Shown one piece after another: positions 36,924 through 55,442 of a stretch of DNA of 64,000 nt. The notes under the pieces were generated by a model. The model did not search any database. It was not told where the DNA came from and was given only the letters and a program-made list of their open reading frames with translations. Position numbers and translations under genes: made by a program. Source of the stretch: Sinohyriopsis cumingii (Eukaryota > Mollusca > Bivalvia > Unionida > Unionidae); NCBI GenBank assembly GCA_028554795.2, contig CM068838.1, positions 125,929,928-125,993,927 of the forward strand, read 5' to 3'. Each line of letters begins with the position of its first letter. Positions within the stretch are counted from its first letter, which is position 1.

Positions 36924-38082
36924 ATGATAAGTCCCAAAGAATTTAAATTGTAGTGACCGAGTAGAACAGATGCAAGGAAATATGTGCAGTAAATGACAAA
37001 GTGGCTAACGCTGACAGTCAAGATACTAAAGAACTAAAACAGCATAGCTGCAGATGGAAACAAAATAAAGGAATACATATTTCGTGACTCTAACAGTTGC
37101 AAATGAATACGAGAATGCAACATAAAAAGAAAGTCTGTATCTATTATTTGTTTGAATGTTAAATTATATTAATTGCGTACTGCATACAAGGAATGTTAAA
37201 TTACCGTAGACGGTCAAGTCGGAAAAGAAATGTATTTTTCAATCCAGTTGATAACAAAGATGGGAAATGATCCACTATAATGTTGAGAATAGATTTTGCA
37301 GTAGGTTGTAACAATTTTTAAAATGATCAACATACCAACATATTATTCGGTCACCCGATCCCCCACAAAAGACAAACAAAGAACAAGATCGAGACAAAAA
37401 TGGTTGAATCCTGATGGTGTTTATAACTTTGAAACGTATGAATTGAAGCCATGTATTTTAGTACGAAATTTATTTTTGTTAGTGATCGTACAATGATCCC
37501 TTTGTTACAGTTTGTCCACACTCAAGTAATTCTTTTCTGAATGTTTTTTTTTCTTCTGATTCTAATTGTATTTCATTCATTACGACGTCAGTTTGATTTT
37601 CATGTTAACGCGCTGCTTGCACCTTTGGTATTGTGTGTTTTGACGATGTTTCCGGTATTTTGCACTACATCGAAAACATGTGATATACTCAGCCAAGCTT
37701 TGTACGAATGTTTCACACATCAATGTGATATGCCATTGCTCTCGAAATTTACTGCTCCATACACGTAATTTAAATTGCTTAAGTCGGTAATTATTATTTA
37801 AACTTGGGTCTGAGTTTTATTAAGATACCGTGGTAAGACACTGAACTTGTTTGCTTTGACAATATTTATATCCTTTTTTCTCAAGCCTATTATTATCTGC
37901 TTGCTACTTCCTGAGTAGAAATATTCAGTATCATTGTGATGACAAAACTTATGTTAGTGTCTAAAATTTCATTCAGTGGCAGGAAAAAAAAATCCTTTTC
38001 TTTTATCGGATAATCTCATCAACCAAGATGTCACTATATCTGTCCTTCAGAACAAGTTGTTTTCTTTTATTCTGAATAATAA

Positions 38083-38087
<5 letters not shown>
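36924..38087. other. Host intergenic DNA, no gene seen
   Basis: An open frame of 75 codons at 37541 has no support. Confidence 0.4.
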
Positions 38088-38123
<36 letters not shown>

Positions 38124-38402
38124 TTTCGATATTTAGTGTATCTTTAAAATTTTTTCAGTCATATCGCTACGATGTCTTCGGCAGTATATAGTGATGTCTC
38201 GCACTCCGGCATCATGCCGCGGGCATGTAGCATAATGTCCCACCCAGTCACATTATCCTGACACCAGGCCGACCAGTCCTAACACTAATCTTTTAATGCT
38301 GAGCGTCATTTTTGTAAGTCTTTGGTATGACTCGGTCGGGGATCGAACCCACGACCTCTCGCATCCGAGGCGGACGCTCTAAAACTAGGCCACCGGAGCG
38401 GT
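38088..38402 (-). mobile_element. tRNA-derived SINE (family 2), copy 2, with (CA)n tail
   Basis: On the minus strand: tRNA-like head ending in a B-box region (GGGTTCGATCCCCG), body, then GTAGCGATATGACTGAAAAA and a (CA)n tract (38088-38122) that seems to be the element's 3' tail, as in copy 3. Confidence 0.8.
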
Positions 38403-44490
<6,088 letters not shown>

Positions 44491-44732
44491 GGGGCCCCGA
44501 GTGGCCGAGTGGTCTAAAGCGCTCTCCGTTACGGATCACTGTCATCTCACTTCTGTCTGCGTGGGTTCGAGTCCTGGATTCGGCCAATGTGGGTATGTGA
44601 GAAAGCTTGCCAGTAGCTTCTCTTGGGTCGGTGGTTCTTCCCGGGGTTTTCCCGGGTTCTTCCTCCACCATTAATACTGGCCACCATGCATCATGTGCTG
44701 AAAAAAGGCGTTAAACCCCACAACAACAACAA
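44491..44732 (+). mobile_element. tRNA-derived SINE (family 1), copy 3
   Basis: Same structure as copies 1 and 2, (CAA)n tail to 44732. No clear target duplication. Confidence 0.88.
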
Positions 44733-44865
44733 CTGATCGGACAAAGTTTCAATGGACCATATTGCATTTCATCATTTGTCGTTGTTTAATTAAGAAATAC
44801 TTGTTTAGATTATATTTAAGCTAGCTTATAAAACCTTACATTTATCTTTTATCGCTTTCATATAG

Positions 44866-44951
44866 GAAACGGGTTTATCGAAGACAACGAGTTGGATAAT
44901 TTTCTCATGGAACTCGTAACCAGCGTAAATGCCCAAGACGTTGGTCCAGAG
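44866..44951 (+). CDS. Calbindin-32/calretinin-like gene, internal exon a
   Basis: An 86-bp exon between an AG acceptor (TATAG, 44865) and a GTAAGG donor. It enters in phase 1 and reads (G)NGFIEDNELDNFLMEL and onwards to ..NAQDVGPE. That is the second half of an EF-hand loop plus its F helix, split at the DxDGNG loop as in calbindin and calretinin genes. EF-hand proteins of this family buffer or sense cytosolic calcium, mainly in neurons. The next exon joins in phase 0. The missing first half must be upstream. Confidence 0.88.
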
Positions 44952-46183
44952 GTAAGGTGGCAAGTGTTTATTAAGTATGAGGAATATTTGTGATAACAGG
45001 CAAAGAAATTAAGATTTTATAAGAGTTTATTTTTGAAAATGGCATTGTGTCTTCGTATCTATGATACGTATAGAGATTTAAAGAAATGGAAAATAACAAG
45101 CTATTGGTTTAACTGTTGTGCAACGTGTAACGTCAAATAATAAAACCAATTGATTTTTCTTCATTATATCGGAAAATAAGGTTTGCAGACGCCTTTTGAT
45201 TGGTCATACGTAACTCATTTGCTATTAACACTGTGAAGAAATAATTGTCATGTTGACTCATCATTATGTTTTCAAATGGTCACCGTAAAAACCAAACAAA
45301 TACGAAAGAACAACAAAAAAGAAACTCAAGCATTATTTTATAATATGTGATACAAGTCTGAATGATGCTTTTACATAATCGGTGAAGTGTAATTTACTCT
45401 ATCCTCAAGTTTCCCGCGAACACGTGTTATTTTCCTTCATTAATTTCCTGGCTTTCTTTTGAAAGAAAATACAGCTTTCCGATATGTCAGCAGGAACATT
45501 TCAAAGACGATATCAGTATATTGTAACTAGAAAAAAATACACCAGAGGGTGGAAAGAGATTGTTTCATCCATGAAGCGCTAGTAGATCTGAATTCAATTT
45601 ATTTTCCTCGAAATCACATGTACTAAACACAATCGATTCTGTACTCGGTGCTTATAAGACAGTTACATGTACTATTTGTTGATTTGGTCCACACCTATAC
45701 ACTGTTTCAGACATGGTGATTAAAAAACAACATCTATTTAGCACAATCATTACTGTTTTCTTACCGTTAACTTGGAGTTACACTGCAGCCTTTCCATGCA
45801 AGATATCGATTTGGCTAGAAATAAATGCGAAACTCTCAAGTTTTCTCTGTACTTACACAAGTCTCTTTTGGGAAAATTTTACTCTTTTAGTTATAAAAAT
45901 GTGTTATTTGTCATACTGTAAAAAAAGTATCAAATTCTTGCGGTTGACCTTTCTATAAAAATAGTCAACTACAAAAATGTTCATTCATTTTCTGGATGTT
46001 TAAGAAATTTTTCAAACCTGATTCTGACGTGGTGTATTTCTTTTCTCACAACAACGGATTGCAAAGTCACATGTCTACATCTGGGTTTGGATGATATTGT
46101 TTTACATAGAGTAGACGGTGGTATGACACTAATTCAGTTTCTTACATTTCATGATAGATTTCTCATCGTGCTGTTTTCCACAG

Positions 46184-46273
46184 GTTGTATCCAAAGCGGC
46201 ATTAGAAGAGGCCAAGAAGTTATTGTTGAGCGCTTTCGACGAGAACAAGGACGGAAAAATAGATATAGTTGAG
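46184..46273 (+). CDS. Calbindin-32/calretinin-like gene, internal exon b
   Basis: Exactly 30 codons between CCACAG and GTAAGT. It reads VVSKAALEEAKKLLLSAFDE and then NKDGKIDIVE, an E helix followed by a canonical calcium loop start (DENKDGKIDIVE). Entry and exit phases are 0 and agree with both neighbouring exons. The continuous open frame across the donor to 46357 is intronic read-through and not coding. Confidence 0.9.
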
Positions 46274-47315
46274 GTAAGTATAAGAAAAGGACAACAATTT
46301 TCAGATTCAAATGCACATAGGGTCCTCAGTGGCAAATCCCCCACCCCCGTAGTTTAATGTAAATATATTTTCCCTTCTCCAACAGAACTCATGCACATTA
46401 ATTTGTGTGTAATATTGATCGTCTTGAATCGATATTTAGGAAATGTTGCCCATGCGCAAATACCTCCTAAAGTAAAAATTCAATCTGGAAAGAACGTTTC
46501 CATAATAGATGTTTAGCAGGGTCCATGGGTGACATCCACTGAAATTATTTCAAAATAGAATTTTGTTAGCAGATGGTACCATTTAACCAGTTTCACATCA
46601 TTCACAGGTCTCTTTTATTGTTGAGAATTTGCAGTTTAGAAATAGTCAGAGCTATACTGAACGCATATGCAAAATAATCCAAGTGATAGATTTATATGTA
46701 CACCATAGAAAATAATCCAAACGGTAGAATTATATTTACATTTTCGTATATAATACTATAAATGAGAGGTAAAAAAATTCTCTTTTTATGCTGAATCTTT
46801 CTGTACCAAAAAAATAATGGTTTGAACAAAAAAGATTTTTCAGTTTTTCTGAAAGTTTATTACCTAATTACTCGACTGAAATGCTAACAAAAAAAAAGAG
46901 TCATGTAATGTAATTTATTTCATTCCCATCGCCCGATGTATAAACATTATATCTCTTTCAAAGCTATGAACAGAATAGGCCGACATTTTGCGATTTATGA
47001 AAACACATGGGTGGTATCCCGTGTGTCCAAAATTAATAGTATTTTGAACAAAATATTCTGGTGACAATAGCCTCTTTTCAAATGGTAAGCATTGCATTGT
47101 TTTCGTCAATCAGTCGACTTAGGTATGCGTTTTGCGTCAATATTGGTGAGGAAACCTTACGTGTGCAGAAAAGCCCGACCCCGGTTTAAATATATATATG
47201 ACTCGGGGGAAATTGGTAAACATTTTTGTATTTTGAAATACTCATTAAAAATCAACATTAATATAATCGATTATTGAAAATGCCTTGTGTAGTAATAATT
47301 TTGCTTTGCTCTCAG

Positions 47316-47402
47316 CTGGCCCAGATTTTGCCGATGGAAGAGAACTTTTTGCTCTTCTTCAGACGAAACAACCCGCTTGAGTCCAGCGTGGAATTCATGA
47401 AG
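47316..47402 (+). CDS. Calbindin-32/calretinin-like gene, internal exon c
   Basis: 29 codons between CTCAG and GTAAGA. It reads LAQILPMEENFLLFFRRNNP and ends LESSVEFMK. The phrase LAQ(I/L)LP.EENFLL followed by SSVEFMK is characteristic of the inter-EF-hand linker of calbindin-32 (Drosophila Cbp53E) and its vertebrate relatives. The next exon should start with a Trp-containing E helix; I did not find it in the window. A long intron carrying a LINE follows. Confidence 0.9.
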
Positions 47403-47784
47403 GTAAGAACCTCTCATCTCTAAATCGATAAACATTTATTCATTAATGCCCCAAATGCCCGACACAACCGTGAAACAATAGTGCCACAGTGTATTGATTT
47501 CCTAATTGCACCTTATATTGATTTCTTAATCGCTCTTTATAAAGAAAAGATATTGACACAATGACTGTATTGTTCCTGTGACATTTGACAGACATGTGTT
47601 ATTATCCTTATATAACAAAAACATCGAACCTTTACATTGTAAGGCACAAATACAAATAGATAATAAAACGGGCAATCATGTCCCATGGCAAACGCTGAAA
47701 GGAAGGATGTTAATGTAATGTAATAAACAGAGATCTGAAACGATATTTAAAAATCGAGTATATGGACTTACTAGTATTTTTTAT

Positions 47785-48050
47785 ATGAGGAGAAGGACTT
47801 ATTGTTGCATATGAGGAAATAGACTTGTTGCCTGCATATGAGGAAATGGACTTGTTGCCTGGATATGAGGAAAGGGACTTGTTGCCTGGACATGAGGAAA
47901 TAGACTTGTTCCTGGATATGAGGAAAGGGACTTGTTGCCTGGATATGAGGAAAGGGACTTGTTGCCTGGATATGAGGAAATAGACTTGTTGCCTGGATAT
48001 GAGGAAAGGACTTGTTGCCTGGATATGAGGAAAGGGACTTTTTGCCTCGG
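47785..48050. repeat. 27-bp minisatellite, about ten copies
   Basis: Units of 27 bp (TATGAGGAAATAGACTTGTT + GCCTGGA). Because 27 is divisible by three, the minus strand stays open as a 9-residue peptide repeat (SFPHIQATS), which I do not regard as a gene. Confidence 0.92.
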
Positions 48051-48099
48051 TATGTTGTGAATCTAATCAATCTAAGCAACGTTTTGTCTAATGTCTAAT

Positions 48100-51000
48100 G
48101 TCATGGGCAATGGTACAGATTCACTGGATCCGTACGGGATGGAATTAGACGCTCCCGTCCCCACGAGTCTCCCAACTATGGGTAAAATAGTGTGATGATA
48201 GCACAACATCACTGGGCGGAAGTCTTTCTCGATGAAGTCAACGGTCAGGGTGGAGTGGCCATGTGCTTAGGGCCAGGGCGTCCCACACTATCAGTAGATT
48301 TCGGCTGTGGTCATCAGTCTGGAGAGGAATGGGCTCGGCCAGGCTGTACCTTGCCCCTTGACACACAACGTTAAGACAACTAACAATTCTTCCATACTGG
48401 ATCGGTCTCATCCCGGGTCAACAATGACCGCACCTTCCGATGCACACCAGGACGGAGGTGACACGTATGCTATTGATGCCCCCACTGCAAAGATTCATGG
48501 AGAGACGACATCATCATCAACACTGAGGGCAGTGGGACAGTTGAAAGAATTTACACATGAGTTGGATAGGTACAAATGGAACATTAGGCTCTGAAAAAAA
48601 CTTTGGCGAAATAACAACAGACGAAGAGCAAAAGCTCTACTTGAGCGGAAGGGGGGGGGGGATATACACCATCATGGCCTTGGATTTCATGTCCACAAGG
48701 GCATTGTGAACAGCATCATGGATTACTTCCCAGTCTCAAGCAGGCTCATTATCATCCGCCTGAGGGCGACTCCCTTCAACATCAAAATTATACAGGCTTA
48801 TGCACCCACATCTAACTATGACGACAACGAACTGGATAAATTTTACAACCAACTGGAAGATGTCATTGACAACTCACCCAAGAAGGACATTCTGTTTGTA
48901 CAAGGAGACTGGAATACAAAGTGGAAGTTGATTCACAAACTGGCAAAGCACATGTGGACCCTTCTGCAGTGCAGAAACAAATTAAAGAGGACTCAGGCCC
49001 TTAAAAATTTGCTGCCTACAACAATCCTGTGCCAGCCAACAAATTCGACCCTCACAAAGCATCTAGAAGATGGACCTGGCATATTCCAGATGGACAACAT
49101 CACAACCAGTCTGACTACATCTTGGTGAAAAAACGATTCTGCACAGGACTGAATATCGCCAGATCACGAAGTTTTCCAGGAGCAGATATTGGAAGTGACT
49201 ATGATTTATTAATGACAACATTTCGCCTCCACCTGAAAATGATCAAAAAGCTTAACCAACAAAAATCAGATTTGAACTTGAAAAATGGAAAGATTAAAAA
49301 ATCTCAGAAGTCTTAAAAGCAACGATACGTGATAAATTTACACCATTGATAACCCTGGACAACAAATACATCAACTTCGAATACTTAACGAGATCATTGG
49401 CAAATATCATCTAATAAAGAAATATTGGGTCACAACAGACGTCCTTGAACTATGCGACAAAAGAAGAGGACTTAAAAAGGGGAATAAAAGAGCTAGAAAA
49501 TACAGAGAGAAAAACCACAAAATTAGGAAAAGCACAAAATGGCAAAGGAATCCTGGATAGAAAGACAGTGCTGCAAAATCGAGGACATTCTGAGTAGAAA
49601 TGATAGCAAACTGGCATATCAAATGGTGAAAGATCTCACAACCTATAAACAAGGGAAAACTAACCACCATCCAAAACAAATCAGGAAAAAGCCTCACAGA
49701 AGATCAAGAGATCCTTAAGCTATGGACAGAATACTGCTCAGAATCTTACAGTCATAAGACACAAGGAGATCCAGTAGTACTATATTGCCTTCAGGCAGAA
49801 GAGATTGATGATAACCCCATTCTTCCTGAAGAAGTATAAATTGCAGTTAGGTCGCTAAAGAAAGGAAAGTCAGCTGGTGTTGACAACATACCAGCAGGAG
49901 GAGAAGAGATAATCACAGTCCGGACAACAGTCTGCAACAAAATATGACAGACAAGAGAATGGCCCACCCCACGGATTCAATCCTTGGTCATCGTGCTCCC
50001 CAAGAAAGGAAACATACAGCTATGCCAAAACTACAGAACCATAAGTCTGATCAGTCACCCGAGCAAAGTCATGCTGAAGATAATTCTCAACAGACTAAAG
50101 CTTCAAGCAGAGAAATGTATTGATGAAGAGGCTTCCGAGCAGGAAGGAGCACCACATAACAAATCTTCTATCTTAGACTCCTTTGTGAGAAATACCTTCA
50201 GTATCAGCATAATATATACCACGTCTTTACAGATTTCAAAAAAGACGTTGAAAGGGTATTGCATGCAGACTTATGGGCAACTATGAGGAAGTACAACATC
50301 AGCTCAGACCTGGTGCAGGTTGTTGAGCACCTCTATGACACAGCCACAATGCTATCCTTGTCAATATCAGCAAAAGAGATTGATTTCGAACTACAGCTAA
50401 AGTCAGACAGGGATGTATGCTGTCACCTGCACTTTTCAACATTTTCCTGGAAAGGATCATGGAGGATGCCTTGTATGACCACAAGGACAATGTCAGCATC
50501 TGAGGAAGAACAATCACCAACATTTGTTTCACAGAAGATATTGATGGTTTAGCAGGAGAGGAAAAAGAACTGGTTGACTTTGTTGAGCACGTTGAAACAA
50601 CCTCCAGAGCATACGGTATGGAGATTGGGGCCGAGAAAACCAAACTGATGACAAACAACACCAACGGCATCAGTGCAGAAATAAAGGCCAGTGGACAGAA
50701 GCTGGAAAGAGTCACAAGCTTCAAGTACTTTGGATCAGTTATCACAGATGAGGGCTCCAAATCAGAACTACTTTGCATGATGCCCAGACAACAGCAGCAA
50801 TAACAAGGTTCAGACCAATATGGAAAGATACTAACATTGCTTTTGTTTTCAAAATCAGGCTGATGAGCTGGAATGTTATATTCATCTTTCTTTATGCTTG
50901 TGAAATATGGACACTCACATCAGATCCACAAGGATTCAAACTTTCGAAATGAGATGCTACCGCAAGATCTTGGGCATCTCATACATTGACCATTTAACCA

Positions 51001-51330
51001 ACGAAGAAGTCCACAACATGATCCAACGAGCTATTGGATCCTACGAAGACCTCTTGACCACTGTAAAAAAGCGTAAACTGAAGTGGTACGGTTATGTCCC
51101 AAGATCATCTGGACTGGCGAAAACAATCTTGCAAGGTACGGTGCGACGGTGCAAAAGAAGAGGCAGACATAAAGCAGAGGTGGGAAGATAACATTAAGGA
51201 GTGGAGAGGCATGGGATTAAGAGATTCCCAAAGGGCAGTAGAGAATATGGAAAGAGAATCGGTTGTAAAGTCAAACGTGGTGCCCCAACAACCTCTTGGG
51301 TTAAAGGGTTGATGATGATGATGATGATAT
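48100..51330 (+). mobile_element. Degraded RTE-like LINE retrotransposon
   Basis: Broken frames in order along the plus strand: a 5' part (TLRAVGQLKEFTHELDRYKW), apurinic endonuclease (KIIQAYAPTSNYDDNE, DILFVQGDWN, GADIGSDYDLL), reverse transcriptase (KKGNIQLCQNYRTISLISHP, ICFTEDIDGL with the catalytic YADD-type site damaged, TSFKYFGSVITDEG), a 3' domain (RKILGISYIDHLTNEEV, RRKLKWYGYV-type) and a (TGA)n tail at 51310-51328. Many stops and shifts; inactive. The simple 3' tail and domain order fit the RTE clade. Confidence 0.85.
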
Positions 51331-54239
51331 CTAATGTCAAAGTAACTTCAGGAGAAACTATTCTATACAATTATAAATGAGGATTTCGGATTAACAAACT
51401 GAAATGAAAACTTATTTACTTACCTCAATCATCACAAATATTTGTGAATCACTTTAAAACGGTGACTTTCTTCTTCGGTGAATATAGGTGATATCCTAGC
51501 ACTCCACTTAATGGCAAAAAAATGATGAAATTATGGGAAGAAAAAATGTTTTGTTGGCAATCATCTGACATTTACATCGCTTGTATTTATTGCATGACTG
51601 GTTTTGATGTGTGGTTTCCTCTCAGACAACATGAAGGATTAATCATCAAGCAAACTGCGAAGTTTTCATTGTTCTTGTAGTGTTTTATGTGAGTGGCCAT
51701 TAATAAAGTATTCTTTGAAAACAAATTGTCATTAGTGTTTTATGCGAATGGCCTTTAATGAAGTACTCTTCGAAAGCAGAGTTCTTTTTGGTGTTTCAAT
51801 GAGAGTGGATCTTTGTTAAGATACTCTGAGTTCTTTCTAGTGTTTTGATGTGAGTCATTCTTAGTAAAGCACTCTTTCAAAAGAGTGCTAATAATATTTA
51901 GATACTTATTTTAGAACACGTATATGGTCAGTGAGAATTTACTGCATAATAGTAAATAAAAACATGCCCTGGATATAAATCAGACACGTACGTTTTCATG
52001 TAAGCAAACAGGTCAATACATCTGAATAAGTAGGACGTACATATATAGTATCAAATGCTCCAAACAACATGGTTCTAATTTAGTTTCAGAAAGTGATTTT
52101 GGAACATTCATTTAAGTATAAAATTAGAGACTTTTTTCCTCAAAAATTATATACTTATTCCATGTCAGTTTTTCAGTTGCGTCTTGTCTCTCTCACTTTC
52201 CTTTTGACGGAATTAGGAGGAGAAAGTGCCAGTACGTCTAACTCAGCCTTACTGTACGTTATCGGATATAGATCATTTCTTTGCGTAAATCTTTATTTTT
52301 ACACCTGTTGTGTAATGCGTCACCTTGATGCTTATATCTGTTTATTGTTTGTTACTACTACCAGGGGAGGCCAAAACGTTTCTGGCGCCCTAGGCGAACT
52401 AAAACTTTGGCCCTCCGAAACAATAAACTACCGCCTAATTTGTCTCCCCCCCCCTTACAGTTTGGCACCTTATGCGATTGCCTAGTTCACCTATATGGTC
52501 GCAGCAAGCATTGGCTACAGCTAACTACTACTACACTACTATTATAAATCATTTATTCTCGATTGACCATTGAGCCAAGTGCTCATCTCACACATTATGG
52601 ATACGTATCAAAGCATACAGTATTCACATTATGTGCAATAAAATACACGTATAAAATGAATACAAGTTTTATCATAGTAGTCAAGCATTAAAATAAGGTA
52701 AGTTCGTAAGCAGTCTTTTTTAAATAATATTTTGAGTTTTAAAAGCTTGTCTTATACCTGTTTGTAAAATCAGTAAATTCAGAAAAAGCTACATTCTATC
52801 AGGTAATCTATTTTTGACCCATTTAATGTATTGCTCTTTTGAAGTACTCAGTTCTACATGTTTGTGATACTATCTAACGTTTTTGAACAGGTCAAGAGTC
52901 GACTATGAACATCAGAGACTGGAGTTAAATATAGGTTGTTTTAAGACTCATTCTTTGTACATTGTGTACTCGATTTATTAAAACATTTAATTGGTGTAAT
53001 ATATCCTATGTAGAGAGTCAAGAGGCAGCTTCGAGATTATCATAGAAACAATACTAATAAAAGGTGGGGCTATGTACACCATCTTTACTAGGAATTCATT
53101 TATAGTGTGCTGTATGTAAGGGGAGATTAAAAAGTTTTGATCATTTGCCATGAAAACTTGTAGCAATGCTTTGCTTTGTTCCAATTTTAATGAATATAGA
53201 CCGGATCTTATTTCAACTAATTCATCATATAGTGAAAACCATCTTTGCCCATTTGCCCGACGTATGTTGGAAAATGTAAATATCCTGCCATATAAACGTC
53301 TCTAATTTTTCCCTAAGGATCTGAACATTCTTGCAAGGCTCGGTCTTGTTTTTTGGTTCTTTCCTTGCTTTCGTCAGTATTATCTGGTAATAATGTGCTT
53401 GCACGGTAATTCTGATGTAATCATTGGCAATATATCCCAAAACACGTTACGTCGTCTTCGCAGAAATATAGATATGGCCGAATTATGAATCTGATGATCT
53501 TCCTTCCCAAACTGACAGATGAATACTATTAGTCTTTGTGCTAAACAGATTCCATTGCAGGTACTGTAACTCGCCTGACTCTGAACAACATTGCTTCACT
53601 TATAGCCATTAAACTATTGTGACCCTGTTGCTTGTGACTTCTTTAAGATACCAGCTTCGACACTTACCAGCACCAAGACCATCATCACGTTATCCGCGAC
53701 AGCGAGATTTGATCGGCATTGGATAATTAACTATGGGATGATGGGATTTATGTGCAATATACTATCACTTTCAATTGCATGTGAGTAATTTCTAAAATCA
53801 GCTATAACACATTCGTGAATCGTTTATACGTTCTATTTTCGCGCTTGCAATCTAGCAACAATCTATAATGAATCTCATTTAACTCTATCACATTATATAT
53901 ATTTAAACGAAAGCTGTATAAGCGAATTATACACACGTATTTATATGTTGTACATATTGCATGTCTTTCTTTGAATGCATCAGCCTATTGTTAGTCAATT
54001 GTTTTTCACGAACTTCCTCCCCCCCAAAAAAAACCACGATGAGCAGCAAACAAGAAGTGATTGAACTAGACAAAGTTGTAATGTGTTGTGGAGCCTGAGG
54101 GCTAAACATGATGAGTGTGGCGAAACTGCTTCCATTTCTCTTAATTACATTGTACTGCTAATGGGAAATTCAAATGGATCCATCAGACAGTGTCTGCCAT
54201 TTTTGCATGAATATTTAAGTACATTTGTTACCTAAAGGC
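51331..54239. other. Host DNA, no gene seen; small diverged ~60-bp repeat
   Basis: Between 51655 and 51890 about four diverged copies of a phrase (AGTGTTTTATG(T/C)GA(G/A)TGGCC.. AAGTA(T/C)TCTT) recur every ~55-65 bp. The rest shows nothing I can support. Confidence 0.45.
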
Positions 54240-55066
54240 AAAACAAATATCAAGGCTTCTGTGGTACTATAGGCACACAACAGTTGACAATCTGCGTTTA
54301 CTCTTTTACAAAAAACTTGCATGTCAGAGACTTTTCGTCTTGCCATGTACACACATGTAATAGCGAACAACATTCTGTTATTTGAGGGGTTTCTGTTATG
54401 CTATGGGCACGCATTGGTTGACAATCTGCTTCACGCTCTTACGAAATTCCCATTATCAAGGCGTTTTTCTTGCTATGGGCACGTACCAGTTGACAATCTG
54501 CCTCACACTCTTAGAAAATTTCTATTAACAAGGCATCAGTCATACTATAACTGCGCATCATAGAACGATTTTCATTTACGCCATTACAAAACTCCCATTA
54601 TCAATGGTTGTGTCATGTTATGGGCGGTTGACAACCTGCCTTAAGCCTAAACAAAGGCCTATTATCAAGACCTCTACCATGCTATGGGCACACATCGGTT
54701 GACAATCTGCCTAACGCCTCAACAAAAAGCTATTATCAAGTTAGAAAACACATATTAACAAGGCATCAGTCAGGCTATAGCTGCGCATCAGATGACGATG
54801 TTCATTTACACCATTTCAAAACTGCCATTATCAAGGCTTTCTATTATTGTTTGGGCACACATCGGTTGACTATTTGACCTCACGCCATTTCAAAACTGCC
54901 TTTATCTAGGTTTTCTATTATTCTATGGACATACATCAGATTAAGTTTTGGCATGGACCTTTACAAACCTCCCTTTAACAAGCTTCTCTCATGCTATCGA
55001 CACACACCAGAAGACGATCTACCTTAAGGCTTTACAAAACTCCCATTAACAAGCGTCTGTCATGCT
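54240..55066 (+). repeat. Diverged satellite-like array, ~75-120 bp units
   Basis: Recurring phrases: CTATGGGCACAC(A)..GGTTGACAATCTGCC, TCACGCC(T)CTTA(C)..AAAACTCCCATTATCAAGGC. At least eight degenerate units with irregular spacing. Confidence 0.7.
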
Positions 55067-55084
55067 ATAGGTATACACTGGTGT

Positions 55085-55121
<37 letters not shown>

Positions 55122-55442
55122 TGAGTTTTATTTTTAAGGTGGCTTTAACAATTTTTCAGTCATATCGATACGATGTCTGCATTGTGACAGTTTATTGTAA
55201 TGTCTAGCACTGGGGCATCATACCGTAGACATATAGCATGATGTCCTACCCACACATTATCCTGAGACCAGGCCGACCAGTCCTAACACTAACATCTTAA
55301 TGCTGAGCGCCAGGCGAGGCAGCTGTTAATACCATTCATGTAAGTCTTTGGTATGACTCGGCCGGGGATCGAACCAACGATCTCCCGCATCCGAGGCGGA
55401 CGCTCTAACCACTATGCCACCGGAGCGGTAGGTACACACTGG
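55067..55442 (-). mobile_element. tRNA-derived SINE (family 2), copy 3, with target duplication
   Basis: Best-preserved copy. On the minus strand: tRNA-like head with A-box (GTGGCATAGTGGTTAGAGCG), B-box region, body, GTATCGATATGACTGAAAAA and a (CA)n tail (55082-55118). Near-identical flanks TAGGTATACACTGG (left) and TAGGTACACACTGG (right) look like the target duplication. Confidence 0.87.

Noticed and set aside
46151-46357. Continuous 68-codon frame across the second calbindin exon
   Set aside because: Only 46184-46273 is coding; the rest is intron read-through past clear splice sites.
47771-48079. Repeat protein with SFPHIQATS units
   Set aside because: Product of a 27-bp minisatellite on the antisense strand, with no promoter or homologue.
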